From Candidatus Protochlamydia phocaeensis (lineage in GTDB: Bacteria > Chlamydiota > Chlamydiia > Chlamydiales > Parachlamydiaceae), in assembly GCF_001545115.1 (NCBI RefSeq), contig NZ_FCNU01000030.1, positions 1-64,000 on the forward strand: a stretch of DNA of 64,000 nucleotides, read 5' to 3'. This document shows, piece by piece, positions 60,879-64,000 of the stretch. How positions within the stretch are numbered: position 1 is the first letter of the stretch; every line of letters starts with the position of its first letter. Position numbers and translations under genes: made by a program. The notes under the pieces are model-generated. The model searched no databases. It worked only from the letters and a program-made list of their open reading frames with translations, and was not told where the DNA came from.

Positions 60879-61715
60879 CTAGATAATGTCGGCAAAGATT
60901 CGTTCCATTTTGCGAAAATAGCGAAAGCCCGTCACGAGAAGAACGGCGTTGACCAAGCAAGAGATGGCAAGGGCTGCCGGAAGGTCGGCATGATAAGCTC
61001 CAAAGCAACACCAACGGAATCCCTCGATAATGCCAGCCATTGGATTGAGAAAATACAACCAACGCCACGGCTCCGGAACCAAAAAGCTTCCATATCCCAC
61101 CGGTGAAATAAACATGCCGAACTGAACAATAAAAGGCACAATAAAGCGAAAATCTCTAAAGCGAACCGTAATGGCTGCCAGCCACAGGCTGGTTCCTAAG
61201 CATAAGATCAAAGTAAGGCCAATGAATGCCGGCAACAATAAGATCGTCCAATGCTGAAAAGAACCGGTGACCAGAAAAAGGAACAGCAGCATGGCCAAAC
61301 TGATGGCGAAATCGACAAAATTAACCAAGATATAGCTGATCGGCAAGATCATGCGAGGAAAATACACTTTGGAAATCATCGGCGCATTGTTAACCAAACT
61401 ATTGCTGGTCTCAATAAGGCAGCTGGCAAAAAGCTGCCATGGCAGCATGCCTGCTAGGATAAATAGCGGATAGTTGATGTGATCAGATGCTAAATTGGCA
61501 ACCTTGCCAAATACAAAAGCAAAAACAGCCATATTGAGAAGCGGACGGATTAATGCCCAGGCCACTCCTAAAAAGGTCTGCTTATAGCGAACAAGAATAT
61601 CGCGCCAGGCAAAAAAATAAAATAGCTCGCGGTAGCGGAAAAGATCTTTCAAGTATTCTTTTTGGACCCGACTGGAGTCGATAATCAAATTAAATTCGAG
61701 GCTTTTTTTTGACAT
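60879..61715 (-). CDS. wzm: Polysaccharide ABC exporter permease (Wzm-like, ABC-2)
   Basis: 278 residues with six hydrophobic segments. FRYRELFYFFAWRDILVRYK is the usual amphipathic interface helix, then GVAWALIRPLLNMAVFAFVF, ISKVYFPRMILPISYILVNF and MAGIIEGFRWCCFGAY, all typical of Wzm/TagG permeases. It carries lipid-linked polymer across the inner membrane with Wzt. First gene of the wzm-wzt pair, at the right end of the polysaccharide region. Confidence 0.93.
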   Translation of the reverse strand: MSKKSLEFNLIIDSSRVQKEYLKDLFRYRELFYFFAWRDILVRYKQTFLGVAWALIRPLLNMAVFAFVFGKVANLASDHINYPLFILAGMLPWQLFASCLIETSNSLVNNAPMISKVYFPRMILPISYILVNFVDFAISLAMLLFLFLVTGSFQHWTILLLPAFIGLTLILCLGTSLWLAAITVRFRDFRFIVPFIVQFGMFISPVGYGSFLVPEPWRWLYFLNPMAGIIEGFRWCCFGAYHADLPAALAISCLVNAVLLVTGFRYFRKMERIFADII

Positions 61716-62213
61716 ATTACGATCAAATAAACTCCTTATTTATAACAACTCACATCTTAATTCTTAAGCATGCTCTTAGAGGGCGTACTTTCTCCTAATA
61801 AGCGAGATTTGAGATGATTTTCCCCTCGAAGTCAATAGGAAATAGCGGTCCATAGCGAGTGAATATGGCCCGCTCTCTCCTATTGCTTCCTAGGGGAAAA
61901 GAACTCGAATCTAAGTCATTAACTCTTAAACGCCTAATGAATCCGGAAGCCCGCTAAACAAAATTCACGAGAGGGAGGCGTTTCGTCCGATCTCTTTAAC
62001 TGACTTATCCTATCAAGCAGGCAAGCGAAGTCGCAAACAAAAGCATTATAAATATTTTGAAGGCAGGGTTTTCCGCCAATAAAATAACATTAGGCATTCA
62101 TTTAAAAGGCTTTGATGGATTTAGTCAATCCATTTAAATAATCTTTTCCCGATTTTAATAGGGATTGCACTATCTTTTTGTGTCTTTAGTCCCAATCGTG
62201 TATATTAAAAAAA
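61716..62213. other. Long divergent spacer holding a hairpin repeat
   Basis: About 500 bases between wzm and the PAS-domain gene. 61818-61935 is a copy of the dispersed hairpin repeat. The stretch 61940-62213 shows no gene; CTATCTTTTTGTGTCTTTAG-like sequence near 62171 precedes the gene at 62214, whose promoter should lie there. Confidence 0.4.
61818..61935 (+). repeat. Dispersed hairpin repeat, copy C (longest hairpin)
   Basis: Arms of 37 bases at 61818-61854 and 61864-61900, with 30 of 37 positions complementary and a 9-base loop (GCGAGTGAA). The outer ends are TTTTCCCCT and AGGGGAAAA. The right arm runs on into GAACTCGAATCTAAGTCATT, the same tail as copy B (34398) and copy A (reverse of 1492-1506). 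Located between divergent genes, so it is not simply a terminator. Confidence 0.75.
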
Positions 62214-63581
62214 ATGAATCAAGCCCATAAGATTGTGCTCTCTTCTATGAAAATGAAACCCCTTAGCCGGCAATTTTTATCTGCCGCTATTATTTTCTTT
62301 TACCTGATTCCCCTGCTTTTTTTTGCTTCTTATAGCATTGGCTTAATGTCGCTTAATAAAAGCTGGTCGATTCTTTCTTTGGGCCTGCTTTTGATTACCT
62401 GCGGTTCCTTTGTGCTCATTCTATTGATCTATTATTGGGAGAAAGGGCTGAAAGGGCAAACGTCAGAAGAGCCGACTGCCCATTCTCGCCAACTGGCTTT
62501 TTTCCCGAATGACAAAGAAACAAAGGTCACTTCAATCGATCCGTCTTTGGCTTTGATACGAAACTCTCCATCGCCTATTGAAGCAGACGCCCCTCTCAAA
62601 GAAAGCGTAAAAGAGCTTTCTTTGCTTCAAGCAGCTTTAGAAGAGAATCAAGAGCAGTACAAGAGTTTGCAGGAGGAATTGGAGCTTAAAGAGCAGGCCT
62701 TCATTAAAATCGAAGAAGAGAACAAGCAGTTGCAAGTCAAAGCCCAACAAGCCGCGCAGGATTTCTCCGATTACAAGCTTTTTTCAGAAGAGCAATTGAA
62801 GCAGAAAAATATGCAAATTGCTGCCCTTCAACAAATGATTGAAGACCAGCGCGCCGAAATGGAAAAAAGACAGGATCAAATTTATCAGCTGGACACTAAG
62901 GTCCATGATCTAAGTTATGAAATAAAAACACTTTTATATTTGCATGAAGAAGAAAATTCTTCCAAAGCAAGCTCGAAGCCCGTTGTTAAGAGCGAATCCC
63001 CTTTCAAAATTACTTCATCTAGTTCTTTGACTGAGCAGCCGGATGCCCCGCTCCCTTCCTCGGCCACTATCGGCCTCTTAGAGGATAATCAGTCTGGGAA
63101 AGAAAAGCTGATCTCTTCGCCAATTGAGGCAACAGCTCTTCTAAAGAAATGCCTTAATATCGCTCAAAAATTAACAGGAGCCAATTATCATAGTAATGAA
63201 GCTTCTCGTTACCGCGAGTTTTCTTCTTCTCATTATACGATTGATCAGCGCCGCCTATTTGACAGCTTGCGGCATGAGACATCAGGCTTGATTATCATGT
63301 ATGCCCCAAAAGACAATAAACTGCTTTTTGTGAATAACCAGTGTAAAAATATAGTGGGATGGAGCCCTGAAAAATTTACCTCAGATTTTTTTCAAATCTT
63401 TCAAGAAGGCTTGATCGACTGGAAGCGGGCTGTCGCTGCCTTATCCAGCTCTTCCGAATCGCAATCTCGCCTGCTCGCAAAAACAAAGAATGGCCAAGAA
63501 GTCCTCTTAAACTGCCATCTCGGCTTGATTCCAGCAGGGCTTTTCCGCAATTACATCATCGGCATTTTTTATCCCGCATAA
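62214..63581 (+). CDS. Membrane-anchored coiled-coil protein with C-terminal PAS-like domain
   Basis: 455 residues. Two membrane segments (SAAIIFFYLIPLLFFASYSI, about 23-43; SWSILSLGLLLITCGSFVLI, about 50-72) form a hairpin. A long coiled coil spans about 125-245 (EENQEQYKSLQEELELKEQA, KQKNMQIAALQQMIEDQRAE). The C-terminal 100 residues resemble a PAS domain (SGLIIMYAPKDNKLLFVNNQ, NIVGWSPEKF, LAKTKNGQEVLLNCHLGLIP). There is no histidine kinase, GGDEF or other output domain, so it would signal through partners or act structurally. The two-helix hairpin near the N-terminus is also the layout of inclusion membrane proteins. Confidence 0.75.
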   Translation: MNQAHKIVLSSMKMKPLSRQFLSAAIIFFYLIPLLFFASYSIGLMSLNKSWSILSLGLLLITCGSFVLILLIYYWEKGLKGQTSEEPTAHSRQLAFFPNDKETKVTSIDPSLALIRNSPSPIEADAPLKESVKELSLLQAALEENQEQYKSLQEELELKEQAFIKIEEENKQLQVKAQQAAQDFSDYKLFSEEQLKQKNMQIAALQQMIEDQRAEMEKRQDQIYQLDTKVHDLSYEIKTLLYLHEEENSSKASSKPVVKSESPFKITSSSSLTEQPDAPLPSSATIGLLEDNQSGKEKLISSPIEATALLKKCLNIAQKLTGANYHSNEASRYREFSSSHYTIDQRRLFDSLRHETSGLIIMYAPKDNKLLFVNNQCKNIVGWSPEKFTSDFFQIFQEGLIDWKRAVAALSSSSESQSRLLAKTKNGQEVLLNCHLGLIPAGLFRNYIIGIFYPA

Positions 63582-63653
63582 TCGCTTTTCCTTGCCCTTA
63601 ATTGCCTATATATGCGTTTTAATACCTTCTTAGAAGCTGAATTTATTAACTGT

Positions 63654-63708
63654 TTGGAGTTTTTTTTACCCTTTTCACGTCAGTTAAAAGGTAAAAAAAC
63701 TCCAAGTT
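63654..63708. terminator. Bidirectional hairpin terminator
   Basis: Arms TTGGAGTTTTTTT-ACC (63654-63670) and GGT-AAAAAAACTCCAA (63690-63705) with a 19-base loop. It lies between the convergent PAS gene and the minus-strand gene at the window edge. Confidence 0.65.
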
Positions 63709-63715
63709 CTTCTTC

Positions 63716-64000
63716 TTAAGCCAGATTTTTCGCTAACCCGGCAAAAAATTGGGCAGTACCCACACCTACTTTAGCAACAGTTAAAACACCTTTGCCAAAC
63801 GACAGCGTCGCCTTAATTGAATCGAAGGCATCTGTTCCCACTAAGTCAAGAGCAGATTTCGCGGCTGTGGCCGCCAAGAGAGCAGCTTCAACTTTATTTC
63901 TAGTATGCGCTAAACCGGACTCTTTGCCGTCCATCACATCGCCAACTTTAGATTTGCAAGCCACTCCTACACGAGCCACTTCGCAAGCGCTGTTCGCCCA
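63716..64000 (-). CDS. Partial hypothetical protein at right edge
   Basis: The minus-strand frame is open from the window edge (reading WANSACEVARVGVACKSKVG) to a stop at 63716, so the gene starts outside the window. About 95 C-terminal residues are visible: alanine-rich helices (EAALLAATAAKSALDLVGTD) and a glycine/alanine end (GVLTVAKVGVGTAQFFAGLA). It may be a mostly helical or membrane-associated protein. No family recognised. Confidence 0.6.
   Translation of the reverse strand, partial: WANSACEVARVGVACKSKVGDVMDGKESGLAHTRNKVEAALLAATAAKSALDLVGTDAFDSIKATLSFGKGVLTVAKVGVGTAQFFAGLAKNLA

Noticed and set aside
61818..61900. The long hairpin upstream of wzm as a transcription terminator
   Set aside because: It lies between divergent genes and has no adjacent T-tract, while its sequence recurs at other unrelated sites; a repeat element explains it better.

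Overview
The window is chromosomal DNA from an amoeba-associated chlamydia, most likely of the Parachlamydiaceae or a close family. Three blocks match the gene order known from Chlamydia: SohB/SppA-polA-coaE-rho (CT494-CT491), tsp followed by the str operon rpsL-rpsG-fusA-rpsJ (CT441-CT436), and the type III secretion operon sctJ-(CT560-like)-sctL-sctR-sctS-sctT (CT559-CT564). sufB-sufC-sufD-sufS and rplU-rpmA-obgE are also chlamydial arrangements. The accessory genes between these blocks (cellulase, exopolysaccharide export, F-box-like protein, NADAR protein, paralogous unknowns) fit a large-genome symbiont or parasite of amoebae rather than a Chlamydia of animals. Identification is from memory of gene order and motifs; no database search was run.

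Layout. 1-6170 is decayed accessory DNA: a truncated frame at the left edge, a diverged direct repeat of about 700 bp in two copies that each carry a small unknown frame and IS3-like transposase relics, and between them a 292-residue unknown and a membrane/pentapeptide-repeat/glutamine-amidotransferase-like fusion. 6182-14350 is the SppA-polA-coaE-rho core with two unknown proteins. 14421-20580 holds a secreted family 5 glycosidase and two tandem paralogous unknowns. 20622-22322 is obgE-rpmA-rplU, then tRNA-Phe, tsp, scpA-scpB, a membrane protein and the str operon to 32191. 32742-35829 has a GT-B glycosyltransferase-like protein and a MATE transporter. 36025-40762 is the type III secretion operon, followed by an F-box-like protein and an exported NADAR protein. 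42837-48609 (minus strand) holds tsaC and the SUF operon. 49087-61715 is rich in envelope-polysaccharide genes: methyltransferase, ExoD-like protein, GT2 glycosyltransferase, Wzc-like co-polymerase, Wza-like lipoprotein, Wzy-like membrane protein and a Wzm/Wzt ABC exporter. The right edge carries a PAS/coiled-coil membrane protein and a truncated gene.

How the parts may work together. The housekeeping genes cover replication and repair, transcription termination, translation, chromosome segregation and Fe-S assembly. The accessory genes point to the host interface: a type III injectisome, candidate effectors (F-box-like protein, tandem paralogs), a secreted cellulase that could act on the cellulose of amoeba cyst walls, and a surface-polysaccharide assembly/export locus whose co-polymerase has a degenerate nucleotide-binding site. 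A family of short hairpin-bearing repeats is scattered through the intergenic regions of the whole window.
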